This document shows positions 27,449 through 34,829 of a DNA stretch of 45,802 nucleotides, in pieces. Position numbers and translations under genes: made by a program. The stretch comes from Acidobacteriota bacterium. GTDB lineage: Bacteria > Acidobacteriota > Thermoanaerobaculia > Multivoradales > JAHZIX01. The stretch covers positions 1 to 45,802 of the forward strand of contig JAXHTF010000033.1 of the NCBI GenBank assembly GCA_034211275.1. The letters run 5' to 3'. The notes below the pieces were generated by a model. That model did not search any database. It saw only the letters and a program-made list of their open reading frames with translations, and was not told the DNA's origin. Every line of letters begins with the position of its first letter. The first letter of the stretch is position 1.

Positions 27449-29539
27449 ATGGACTCGACCCTCTCGTACAGATCCCTGGTCTCAATGTCTCTCTCCGGAA
27501 TCTGGTGGCGCCGAATGCCAGTGGCGCTGCTACTGATCTTCATCGCTCCGTTCTTGCTGAGTTGTGGCGTTGGGACGGAGGAGCCATCGGCTTCAGCGCA
27601 GCAAGGGTTGGTGCAGGCGGAACAAGAGTTGGTGCAGGCGGAGGAAGAGGTAGCGCGGGTGCGAGCTCAATTGGAGGTAAATCCTCGTTCGTCGACGCTG
27701 TGGCGGCGGTTGCTCATCGCAGAGCCTGAGCGGGCCGTGGCGGAGATGGCGCTAGAGGAGCCCAGCAGTAGCGAAGAGGATCGCTATGAGTTGAAGGAGC
27801 GGGTGGCGAAGCGGATTCTGAGGACCTGGAAGGCCGAGGTGCCCAACTCGGCAGGGCCCTGGCTGATCGACGCTGCATCGCCACTCCAACGGGGGCATCG
27901 AGACCATGACATTCTAGTGCTGGCGAAACGCTTCCCCGACGATCCCGAGGCCATGCTCCACGCCGCTCATGTGCTGACCCGGCTTGGGCAGAGGAGCCAG
28001 GCCACGGAGTTGTTGGAGAGCTTCCTCGAGCGCCGGCCCGAAGAGCCCAACGCCTACCGCCTGTTGGTGGGGCACTATTTTGAAGAAGGAGCCGTGGTTC
28101 CCGCCCGTGAAGTTGCGGAGGAATGGCTGCGGCGCTGGCCTGGCGACCTGGGGGCTCGGGCTTTCTGGCTGCGCGCCCATGCGACGGTGGAGGATCCGGA
28201 GACGTTACGGCCTCGGATCGAAGCCATGCTGGCGACGCCGGTGGATCCGGCTTCGATGGACACGGGCATGTTGCAACCCGGCTGGATGAGCAAGGAGATC
28301 CCGGTTCCCGACATGGCGGCGCTCTGTGGGCGCTTACTTCGGATGTTCGACAGCACCTTCCGCACGCTGGCCCAGCGGTGTCTGAGCGACCTCGCTGCCG
28401 CGGACAACCCGGAGGTGCGGGTGCAGGCCTCCCACGAGCTTCTGCGCGATGCCGCCCGGGACGGGGATTGGGCTTCGGTGGAGGAGACGGTGAGAAGCCT
28501 GCCGGAGGTAGACCGGGGACCAGCACTGGCCTCCGCTCTCAGTGCCTCCAGCGACACCGAGGATTGTGCCACCCAGTCCATGCTCGCCCTCGAGCACCTG
28601 AGCTCTCACGATCTCGATGAGCGGCACAGCCGTGGGCTGGGCCATTTCTTGGTGCGCTGTAGGGGCTATTCCGATGCTCGGAAGCTGCTGCTGGTCCGGC
28701 TGGCGGATGGCGAGCCGTTGGAGGCTCGGGATCTTCTCGAACAATGGGAGACCGCTCGAAGAAGTGACCGGGGCGCTGGACCGGTGGGGGAGGAGGTAGC
28801 GTCGATTCTGCTCCAGCGGTTGGATCGGGAACCGAGTAGCTACGCGTTGTGGCGAGCCCTCGATCTTGCGTACCAGAGCAATGGTGCTCTCGCGGAACGG
28901 GAGCAACATCTCCGCCGCTGGATCGCCGCTGAGTCCAGCGGGACGCCTTCGATTCGTCCTTACCTGGAGCTCTGCGAGCTTTTGGCCAGTCGAGGCGAGG
29001 ACGATGCGGTGATCGAGCTTCTGGAGTCGGCTCCGCCTGCGTGGGATCAGTCCGAACCCATCTTGGAGCATCTCCTGGGGGCTCTGATCCGCACTGGTCA
29101 GGCCGCCGAGGCGCGGGCTTTGGGAACGAAGATCCTCGAAGGCAGCCCCCGAAGGACGACGTCGCCACCGCATCTGCTGCTGGCCCGGGCCGCCATTGCC
29201 GTTGGTGATACCCCGACGGCCCTACGGCACTATCGAGCGGTCTTGCGAAGAACTTTCAGGCCGGTGCCCCAAAGGATGGCAGAGGAATTCCTGGGGCTGC
29301 TCCTGCAGCAGGGGGAAATCAAAGAACAGGCCTATGTTCGTGCCGCGGAAGAGACCTGCCGGGCTCCAAGATCCGGTTCCAGAATGCCGGCGGTGCAGGA
29401 GTGCATCGGCGATCGCCTGATGCGATTTGGCCGGCCGGTGGAAGCGCTGCCTTTCTATGCAGAGGCTCTCAAGCGGGCGCCCAACAACGCGTCGTTGCGG
29501 TCGAAGATCGCCTCTGTGCCTGAGCCACCCGAACGCTAA
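27449..29539 (+). CDS. TPR-like repeat lipoprotein
   Basis: 696 residues. The N-terminus has a basic segment (WWRRM), a hydrophobic core and the lipobox LLSC (Cys39), so export and lipidation are expected. After the Cys comes a short coiled-coil-like stretch built from two heptads (LVQAEQE, LVQAEEE). The rest is helical and repetitive, with several TPR/HAT-like units (for example HVLTRLGQRSQATELLESFLE and the C-terminal GRPVEALPFYAEALKRAPNN). No catalytic motif is seen. Such proteins usually scaffold cell-envelope complexes; the partner is unknown. It is divergent from the biosynthetic operon across a shared regulatory spacer, so co-regulation is possible but unproven. Its codon use is slightly less GC-biased than the synthetases. 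Confidence 0.9.
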   Translation: MDSTLSYRSLVSMSLSGIWWRRMPVALLLIFIAPFLLSCGVGTEEPSASAQQGLVQAEQELVQAEEEVARVRAQLEVNPRSSTLWRRLLIAEPERAVAEMALEEPSSSEEDRYELKERVAKRILRTWKAEVPNSAGPWLIDAASPLQRGHRDHDILVLAKRFPDDPEAMLHAAHVLTRLGQRSQATELLESFLERRPEEPNAYRLLVGHYFEEGAVVPAREVAEEWLRRWPGDLGARAFWLRAHATVEDPETLRPRIEAMLATPVDPASMDTGMLQPGWMSKEIPVPDMAALCGRLLRMFDSTFRTLAQRCLSDLAAADNPEVRVQASHELLRDAARDGDWASVEETVRSLPEVDRGPALASALSASSDTEDCATQSMLALEHLSSHDLDERHSRGLGHFLVRCRGYSDARKLLLVRLADGEPLEARDLLEQWETARRSDRGAGPVGEEVASILLQRLDREPSSYALWRALDLAYQSNGALAEREQHLRRWIAAESSGTPSIRPYLELCELLASRGEDDAVIELLESAPPAWDQSEPILEHLLGALIRTGQAAEARALGTKILEGSPRRTTSPPHLLLARAAIAVGDTPTALRHYRAVLRRTFRPVPQRMAEEFLGLLLQQGEIKEQAYVRAAEETCRAPRSGSRMPAVQECIGDRLMRFGRPVEALPFYAEALKRAPNNASLRSKIASVPEPPER
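27608..27649. repeat. 21-bp tandem duplication coding for a heptad
   Basis: Two copies of a 21-bp unit with two differences, encoding LVQAEQE and LVQAEEE. The unit is exactly one coiled-coil heptad, so the duplication lengthens the helix by two turns in register. Confidence 0.8.
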
Positions 29540-29584
29540 GGCCTGGAGGGTTCTTCTTCGTCCGGACGTTTGTTGAAGCTCGCC

Positions 29585-30967
29585 TCAAACTCCGAGAGCC
29601 ACTGACTGTTGGAACTGGACGCCGAAGATCCCCAGCGCTACCTCCTCGATGCCCGCGTCGTCGACGGTTTGGCGCGGGGTGAGTTCCACGTCCGGCGGCG
29701 TGCCCACGCCTTCGATGCGTTCTCCCTTGGGGCCGAGGATCTCCTGGATCGGCACCGTCAGGTCGAAGCCGCCGGCGAGGCCGCAGGAGACTCCTCCCAG
29801 CAGCGCGCCGTGGGTGGTCGAACCCACCAACACCGCGTCCCTCGCCCCGTCGACGATGGCCGGGAAGAGATCCCCGCCGCTGCCGGACGCGCCGTCGATG
29901 AGCACCACCAGTGGGCCGTCGTAGGTTTCGTCGACGTTCTTCCATCCGATCTTGAAGGGATCTCCCAGGGCCTGGATGCGCTCTTCGGTGGAGAGCCCGT
30001 CCTGCTGCAAGGCCTTGTGCCGCCGCTGATAGTCCTTGCGCTCGGTGACCACACCGCCGACCTCGCCGGCGGGTACCAAGAAGGACGCCAGATGCACGAC
30101 GTTGTTGAACAGTCCGCCGCTATTACCCCGCAGGTCGATGACCAGGCCATCGGCGCGGCTGCGGATCTGGCTGAAGAGCTCGGCGACCTGCTGCCGGTCG
30201 TAGACTTCCTCCCGGAAGGAGTTGAGGGTCAGCCAGGCGATCTCCGAAGCCTCCGACTCGGGCGCGGGAGGCGGCACCGTCTTCCATTCCAGGGTCGTCG
30301 GGAGGCCCACCGGATGCGCTGCATAGCCGATGGTCTCCTCAAAGGTCGCTGGCCCCTCGGCACCTTCTCGCTGCCAGCGCAGGACCTTGGTCAGCCCCGG
30401 CGCGCCTTGGAGGCGATAGTCGATGAGCCCGGGGAAGTCCTCGCCACCACCCACGGGCACACCGTCGACGTGAGTCACGAGATCCCCCTTGACCATCCCC
30501 GCCTGCGCCGCCGGGCTCTCCGGCAGCACCAACGCCACCAACTGCCCCTCCGCCACCGGCACCACCTTGATGCCCGCGCCGATGGTCCGCCCGTCCTTCT
30601 TCGACGCCTCCTCCCCCGGCGTGGTCACCTTCAAGTGGGAGACCCCGAACTCCGCCAGCGCCCGATTGAAGCCGGCGGCGAGCTCGTCGTCGGTGGTACT
30701 GGCGTCGATGTCGCCGCGGTACCCCTCGACGATCTCCGGCCAGCGCCCGAAGTCCACCCCATAGACGAAGGCGCGCTTCTTCAGACATTTGTTGACCTGC
30801 CGCAGCATCTGCCGCTTGAGGGCCGGCGTCGGCGGGCTGAACGCCGTGTCGCCGGCTGGGATGGAGGGCTCGGCGACGCCACTGCAGGCCAGGCCGGTGG
30901 CCAGCAGGAGGACGAGGAGTGCTTTGGGAGCTGCGGAGAGAGAGCGGAAGAGCGCGGATGGAAGCAT
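29585..30967 (-). CDS. S41-family (C-terminal processing-type) peptidase lipoprotein with PDZ domain
   Basis: 460 residues. The signal peptide ends in a lipobox (GLAC, then SG). A helical N-terminal domain is followed by a PDZ domain (GAGIKVVPVAEGQLVAL through VKGDLVTHVDG) that should bind substrate C-termini, then the S41 catalytic fold (GLVIDLRGNSGG; LIDGASGSGGDLF with candidate nucleophile Ser361 or Ser363; VGSTTHGALLGG). The Lys that follows the Thr-Gly of CtpA-type enzymes is absent, as in the tricorn/IRBP-like branch that does not use a Ser-Lys dyad; activity is therefore probable but not certain. ATG 30967 is preferred over a TTG 36 nt upstream because it directly starts the signal peptide and has AGGA 8 nt ahead. 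It faces the TPR lipoprotein gene tail to tail. Confidence 0.9.
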   Translation of the reverse strand: MLPSALFRSLSAAPKALLVLLLATGLACSGVAEPSIPAGDTAFSPPTPALKRQMLRQVNKCLKKRAFVYGVDFGRWPEIVEGYRGDIDASTTDDELAAGFNRALAEFGVSHLKVTTPGEEASKKDGRTIGAGIKVVPVAEGQLVALVLPESPAAQAGMVKGDLVTHVDGVPVGGGEDFPGLIDYRLQGAPGLTKVLRWQREGAEGPATFEETIGYAAHPVGLPTTLEWKTVPPPAPESEASEIAWLTLNSFREEVYDRQQVAELFSQIRSRADGLVIDLRGNSGGLFNNVVHLASFLVPAGEVGGVVTERKDYQRRHKALQQDGLSTEERIQALGDPFKIGWKNVDETYDGPLVVLIDGASGSGGDLFPAIVDGARDAVLVGSTTHGALLGGVSCGLAGGFDLTVPIQEILGPKGERIEGVGTPPDVELTPRQTVDDAGIEEVALGIFGVQFQQSVALGV

Positions 30968-31172
30968 GCGATGAGTCCTGGTCGATAGCGTGGATTTCGG
31001 CAACAGATCTCCGCCGTGGTGCGGCTACGAGTCTGTCGCTTTCTACGGCTCTATCGCTCCTGGGGTTCCACTCCTCGCCGATTCTCTTCCTGGCTCCGCT
31101 GGGTTCCCCGCCTGTCCGGCCCGTTTAGCCAGAAGGCCGGAGGATCCAGGCCGGTCGCTCAAGGCGGTGTGC

Positions 31173-31835
31173 TCAAGATTGGGGAATCTTCACCTCGGAG
31201 AAGGCGCCCCGAGCCCTCACCTCCGGCCCGGTGTCGGTGTCGAAGTGGGCGGTGAAGTCGAAGCTCCCGGAGACCCTATCGCCGGAGACCTCGAGATCGA
31301 GGGTGCCCTCTACGCTCTCGATGTAGAGAGCGCTGGGCAGCACGCTCTTCTCGTCTTCCTTCGGCAGCTTCACCTGCGCCTGGATCTGCCCGGCCTGCGG
31401 CTCGATGCGGATGTCGTGGAGAGCGTGGCTGCCGCTCACCAGATCTTCCTTGAGCAGGATGAACTCCACCTGCACCAGGTTGAAGCCACCGTCGTTCTCC
31501 TTCACCACCAACACCCAACCATCGACGCCCTCCGGCGCCGCCGGCGTATCGGCGAGGTTGCGTAGATAGACCCGGGCGTCGTTCTCGGTGAAGCTGCGGT
31601 TGCCGCTGATCTCGAAGTGGTCACCACCGGCGGCGGAGGCAGTTGCTTCGTCGGCCGCTGGAGCGTCCTCTTCAGCTCCTGCCGGCGCCGGGTCTGCGGA
31701 CTCGCCATTCGCTGCGGAGCTCGCAGTCTGGCCGCAGGCGGTGACTAGTAAGAGCAGGGCGGTGAGAAGCAGGGTCCCGAGCCATGCGGCGGCGGGGCGG
31801 GTTGAGGGCTGCGGGTGATCAGTGGGGTTGGGCAT
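31173..31835 (-). CDS. Small lipoprotein of unknown function
   Basis: 220 residues. The signal peptide carries the lipobox VTAC, followed by a low-complexity Ala/Glu/Asp/Pro linker (about 40-70) and a compact, beta-rich C-terminal domain of about 145 residues (VDGWVLVVKEND, VEFILLKEDL, GTLDLEVSGDRVSGSFDF). I do not recognise the family. The C-terminal part has the alternating pattern of an outer-membrane-associated beta domain. GAAGGAG lies 5 nt before the ATG. It is separated by about 205 nt from the S41 gene downstream on the same strand, so it is probably a separate unit. Confidence 0.8.
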   Translation of the reverse strand: MPNPTDHPQPSTRPAAAWLGTLLLTALLLLVTACGQTASSAANGESADPAPAGAEEDAPAADEATASAAGGDHFEISGNRSFTENDARVYLRNLADTPAAPEGVDGWVLVVKENDGGFNLVQVEFILLKEDLVSGSHALHDIRIEPQAGQIQAQVKLPKEDEKSVLPSALYIESVEGTLDLEVSGDRVSGSFDFTAHFDTDTGPEVRARGAFSEVKIPQS

Positions 31836-31960
31836 AGCTTCTCCTTCGGTGTTGCAGAGGCGCAGGGGTTCTGGACGGGGTAAGGCAAAAGGCTGAAAAA
31901 AAGAGATATGGCGATAGGCGTTGGAGGAAGGGTATCAGGTGGGAGGATGACGTCTAGAGG

Positions 31961-31981
31961 GCTGGTTCCTCCTGAACCAGC
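31961..31981. terminator. Candidate terminator hairpin after the VapC-type gene
   Basis: Perfect 8-bp stem (GCTGGTTC/GAACCAGC) with a 5-nt loop, 36 nt beyond the stop of the toxin gene on the minus strand. No T-run follows, so intrinsic termination is uncertain. Confidence 0.4.
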
Positions 31982-32016
31982 ACCGCGGACCTGGGTGGCC
32001 AGAACTGAGCTCGATC

Positions 32017-32454
32017 TCAACCCACCACCGGCTCCACCACCTCCAAGAACCCAAAGACCTCAAAATCCCGCCGGTTGAAGGTCGCCAGGCGGTGGATGCG
32101 GGCTGCCTCCAAAGTAGCCGCCAGGGCGGTATCCAGAATGCGCTTGCGGCCCAGGAAGTGTCGGTGCATGAGGGTGGTGACGCGGTCGGGGGGAGCGGCG
32201 GTGGGGAGTTGGTGGGTTTCGGGGGCTTGCCAGAGGTGGCGGACGAGATCGAGGGCTTCGTCCATGGGGAGGGGGTTTTGGAATCGGCGAGGGTCGGTGG
32301 CGACGTGGAGGAATTCGTAGAGCACTTGCGGTCCCAGAGCGAGGGGGACGCCGCGGTCTAGCTCTTGATCCAGGAAGGCCCGCACGGCCCGGTGCTGCGG
32401 GGCGCCGGTCATGAACCAGTGGATCAAGACGTCAGTGTCGAGGGCTAGGCTCAC
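32017..32454 (-). CDS. vapC: PIN-domain ribonuclease toxin (VapC type)
   Basis: 145 residues, the usual length for VapC. The acidic PIN-domain residues are in place: Asp6 (LDTDVLIHWF), Glu47 (LYEFLH), Asp108 (ILDTALAAT) and Asp130 (FNRRDFE), which bind the metal for RNA cleavage. In this family the toxin typically cuts tRNA or rRNA and is neutralised by the partner encoded just upstream. The GTG start overlaps the antitoxin stop by 4 nt (GTGA), so expression is translationally coupled. Confidence 0.92.
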   Translation of the reverse strand: MSLALDTDVLIHWFMTGAPQHRAVRAFLDQELDRGVPLALGPQVLYEFLHVATDPRRFQNPLPMDEALDLVRHLWQAPETHQLPTAAPPDRVTTLMHRHFLGRKRILDTALAATLEAARIHRLATFNRRDFEVFGFLEVVEPVVG

Positions 32455-32762
32455 GGGTCTTGGTTCCGACTGGTCTCTGCCTCTCCGATGACTGTGCCGT
32501 CCGGGCTGGGTTCGTGGACCTCGAAGCCATAGGAGGTCATCTCGTCATAGACGTCGCTCCGCTGCCACGGCTCGAGCAGGGCTCCGCTGGGGTGGGGAGC
32601 CAAGTCGCGAAGGGAAGGCCGGTCGCGGCGGGTGGCCTCCCGCTCCAGATGCTCGCGCATGGCTTCACGAATCAGTGAGGCGACGGAGCGGCCCTCGTGT
32701 TCCGCGACAGCCTGGAACCGGCGGTAGTCGTCTTCGTTGACGTGGAGTGAGATTGTTCTCAT
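32451..32762 (-). CDS. Ribbon-helix-helix antitoxin (VapB type)
   Basis: 103 residues from ATG 32762. The N-terminal 45 residues (MRTISLHVNEDDYRRF through SVASLIREAMREHLE) have the beta-strand plus two-helix pattern of ribbon-helix-helix DNA-binding proteins. The C-terminal half is Pro- and acid-rich and should wrap the toxin. The frame is open upstream, but the fold starts at this ATG and no better start is seen. The Shine-Dalgarno is weak. An AT-rich palindrome just upstream is a likely autoregulatory operator. Confidence 0.85.
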   Translation of the reverse strand: MRTISLHVNEDDYRRFQAVAEHEGRSVASLIREAMREHLEREATRRDRPSLRDLAPHPSGALLEPWQRSDVYDEMTSYGFEVHEPSPDGTVIGEAETSRNQDP

Positions 32763-32780
32763 GGGGTAATCATATATCGG

Positions 32781-32790
32781 ATATCGATAT
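32781..32790. promoter_or_regulatory. Candidate operator of the toxin-antitoxin pair
   Basis: Perfect palindrome ATATCGATAT, flanked by a second ATATCGGATAT-like element and a TATATGAT stretch that could be the -10 box. It lies 19-28 nt upstream of the antitoxin ATG, in otherwise GC-rich DNA. Ribbon-helix-helix antitoxins typically repress their own promoter. Confidence 0.5.
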
Positions 32791-32968
32791 TGGTCTAGAG
32801 GGTCCGTCGGGGGGATCGGGGGCTCAGCGGATTCTCCATGATTACTAAAGTTCAGTGGTACCATTCCGGCCAGCTCGCGCCTTACCGGGAGCCGCTGCTC
32901 GCAGACTGCTGAGGGGTGACCGACCGGGAGGGCTCCATCTTTTTTTCTTGTTTTGAAGGAGATCGATC

Positions 32969-33292
32969 ATGAAGACTCTGACCATCCGTTTCGCCCTGCT
33001 CGCGGTACTGGCCGCCGGCCTCATGCTGTGGGTGGCGCCGCCGGCGGATGCGGCGTATCAGAACTGCCGCCAGGTTTGCGACTACGTGCCGCCGACGGAC
33101 AACTGCACCTGTATGCCGGAGTACTACCACACCACCTGTGGGAGCTTCCTCGTCTGGGGCTGTGGCCTCCAGCCGCTGGCGTCGGAGGCTTCGCAGGCGC
33201 AGTCGGTAGCCGTCGAGGTGGCTCCTCAGGTTGTCGAGTCCCAGGAGGTTGGCCAGCCGGCGGAGGCGGAGACTCCTGTCGCGACCGATTGA
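32969..33292 (+). CDS. Secreted six-cysteine small protein
   Basis: 107 residues. It has a clear Sec signal peptide (MKTLTIRFALLAVLAAG, cleavage likely after PADA). The mature part has six cysteines at 33, 37, 46, 48, 57 and 65 within 33 residues, including CRQVC and CTC, which could form three disulfides. The tail is rich in Val, Gln, Glu and Ala and looks unstructured. I recognise no family. GAAGGAG sits 7 nt before the ATG, an excellent signal for translation. It stands alone, divergent from the toxin-antitoxin pair. Confidence 0.85.
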   Translation: MKTLTIRFALLAVLAAGLMLWVAPPADAAYQNCRQVCDYVPPTDNCTCMPEYYHTTCGSFLVWGCGLQPLASEASQAQSVAVEVAPQVVESQEVGQPAEAETPVATD

Positions 33293-33629
33293 GCCCTTGG
33301 CCGATCTCCTCGGGCCTCTCGGCAGTCGAGGGGCCCGAGGGCTCGTCCCACCCCGCAAGCCTGGATCTCTTCCCGAACGCAGGCTTCTCCCCATCGACTT
33401 CGGAAGTCCCCGCCGCCTCAGCTCCTGCAGTCCCTACCGCCTGATCTGACTCTCGATCCAAAGAGGCACGTCGCTTGCAGACTTTTCGGAACGGGCTCTT
33501 CGAATTGGGGCTTCCCGATGCGGGCGAGAGCCTCTCGGGCGATGGCTTAGAAGTCCGGGACGTGTAAATCCGGGAACCGCCAAGGCAAGTTTGGGTTGAA
33601 GACGCCGAGGAGGCGGGGAAGAGGATGGG
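33293..33629. other. Intergenic region after the six-cysteine protein gene
   Basis: 337 nt. It begins with a GC-rich hairpin (listed separately). The remainder presumably holds the promoter of the downstream lipoprotein gene, but I see no convincing -35/-10 pair. Open frames on either strand here lack ribosome binding sites or recognisable protein features. Confidence 0.6.
33309..33339 (+). terminator. Candidate terminator hairpin
   Basis: Stem CTCGGGCCTCT/AGGGGCCCGAG (11 bp, one mismatch) with a 9-nt loop, 17 nt after the stop of the six-cysteine protein gene. There is no T-run, so it may be a transcript-stabilising stem rather than an intrinsic terminator. Confidence 0.4.
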
Positions 33630-34505
33630 ATGAACGAGGAAATCAGGATGTTTCAGAGCTTGAAGAGGTGGGGTGGGATGTTTGTGGCCTGCCTCGGGAT
33701 GCTGGCGGTGGGCTGTTCGTCCATCACCCCGCCGTCTCCCGAGAAGGTCTTCGCGGATCGCCAGGATCCGGAGCAGGTGAGCTATTCCCTGGCCGACGGG
33801 GGAACCCTCTCCGGCCGGGTTATCGGAGCTTCGGAGGGGCCGCTGGTGCTCTTTGTACACGGCTCGCCGGGAGGCTGGAACGACTTCGCTCACCTGCTCG
33901 CGAATCGATCTCTGGCGGACCAGGCTCGGCTCGTATCGGTGGATCGGCCCGGCTGGGGCGATTCGGCCAATCTGAGTGTCCGGCCTTCGCTGGACGCGCA
34001 GGTCGAAGCCTTACAGGCGGTGCTCGACGCTCACTCGGAGCAGCTTCCGGCGTTGGTGGTGGGGCATTCCTACGGCGGGCCTGTAGCGGCGCTCTTGGCG
34101 ATGGAGGAGCCGGAACGGGTGGGAGGATTGATCCTGGTCGCCGGATCCATCGATCCCAAGCTCGAGAAGACCACGTGGTTCCAGAAGGTGAGCCGCTGGA
34201 GCTTGGTGCGCTGGATGCTGCCGGACGCCCTGGTCGACGCTGACCGCGAGATCCAGCCGCTCAAAGAGCAGCTTCAGGAGCTGATGCCCCGCTGGGGCGA
34301 GCTACGGATGCCGGTAACGGTGATTCAAGGCGAAGCCGACGACCTCGTGCCCCCCGCCAATGCCGATTTCGCCGAGGAGCGGATCACCGGGGCGACCCCG
34401 CTGACGGTGACTCGCGTACCGGACATGGGCCACCTGATTCCGTGGAACCGGCCGGAGCTGGTGGCGGAAGCTGTGGAGGAATGGTTGGCGGATGCAGCTC
34501 GCTGA
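33630..34505 (+). CDS. Alpha/beta-hydrolase lipoprotein
   Basis: 291 residues. Lipobox AVGC (Cys29) follows a hydrophobic signal. The hydrolase fold shows the oxyanion segment FVHGSPGG, nucleophile Ser147 in GHSYGG, an acid in GEADDLVP (Asp237 or Asp238) and His268 in DMGHLIPW, so the triad is complete. It is an esterase/hydrolase of unknown substrate, probably anchored in the envelope. ATG 33630 has GAGG 5 nt ahead; ATG 33648 (MFQSLKRW) has GAGGA about 8 nt ahead and gives a more classical signal peptide, so either start is possible. A tRNA gene lies just downstream on the other strand. Confidence 0.88.
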   Translation: MNEEIRMFQSLKRWGGMFVACLGMLAVGCSSITPPSPEKVFADRQDPEQVSYSLADGGTLSGRVIGASEGPLVLFVHGSPGGWNDFAHLLANRSLADQARLVSVDRPGWGDSANLSVRPSLDAQVEALQAVLDAHSEQLPALVVGHSYGGPVAALLAMEEPERVGGLILVAGSIDPKLEKTTWFQKVSRWSLVRWMLPDALVDADREIQPLKEQLQELMPRWGELRMPVTVIQGEADDLVPPANADFAEERITGATPLTVTRVPDMGHLIPWNRPELVAEAVEEWLADAAR

Positions 34506-34548
34506 CTGCAAGCTCTGCCTACGAGGACTGACGAAGTAGAAAAGAAGC

Positions 34549-34625
34549 TGGTAGCCCCAACGGGATTCGAACCCGTGTCGCCAGCTTGAAAGGCTGGTGT
34601 CCTGACCTGGCTAGACGATGGGGCC
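34549..34625 (-). tRNA. tRNA-Glu (anticodon TTC)
   Basis: The minus strand folds as a full cloverleaf: acceptor GGCCCCA/TGGGGCT (terminal G-U), anticodon stem CCAGC/GCTGG around loop CTTTCAA (anticodon TTC), T-arm ACGGG-TTCGAAT-CCCGT, discriminator A and an encoded 3' CCA (34549-34551). Confidence 0.95.
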
Positions 34626-34829
34626 ATGGTGCGTCGGGTGGCCCCGGCGCGGTCGAAGAGAATACCACAGGAAGGGGGGCGGAAGGGAAGCCTTTCCGAG
34701 GAACGAATCGGCAGGCGGAAAGCGAGCGGCGCTCGGCACCAAGGCGTTCGTGCTAGCCTGCTCAAGAACTCACTGAAATCGGAGTGCTTCGCCGCTCCTC
34801 AGCTCTGCGGCATTCGGAGGTAAATCCCC

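Noticed and set aside
27148-27543. 131-codon minus-strand frame in the divergent spacer
   Set aside because: No ribosome binding site, no domain, and it overlaps the well-supported start of the TPR lipoprotein.
29559-29568. Perfect palindrome CGTCCGGACG between the convergent TPR and S41 genes
   Set aside because: It has no loop to fold as RNA and no T-run, so I do not call it a terminator; 10-bp palindromes occur by chance in DNA this GC-rich.
33021-33893. 290-codon minus-strand frame across the six-cysteine gene and the following spacer
   Set aside because: Low-complexity Arg/Pro/Ser translation opposite two genes with good signals; no family match.
34549-34625. tRNA-Glu as an integration site for a mobile element
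   Set aside because: No integrase gene and no repeated tRNA 3' end are visible nearby.
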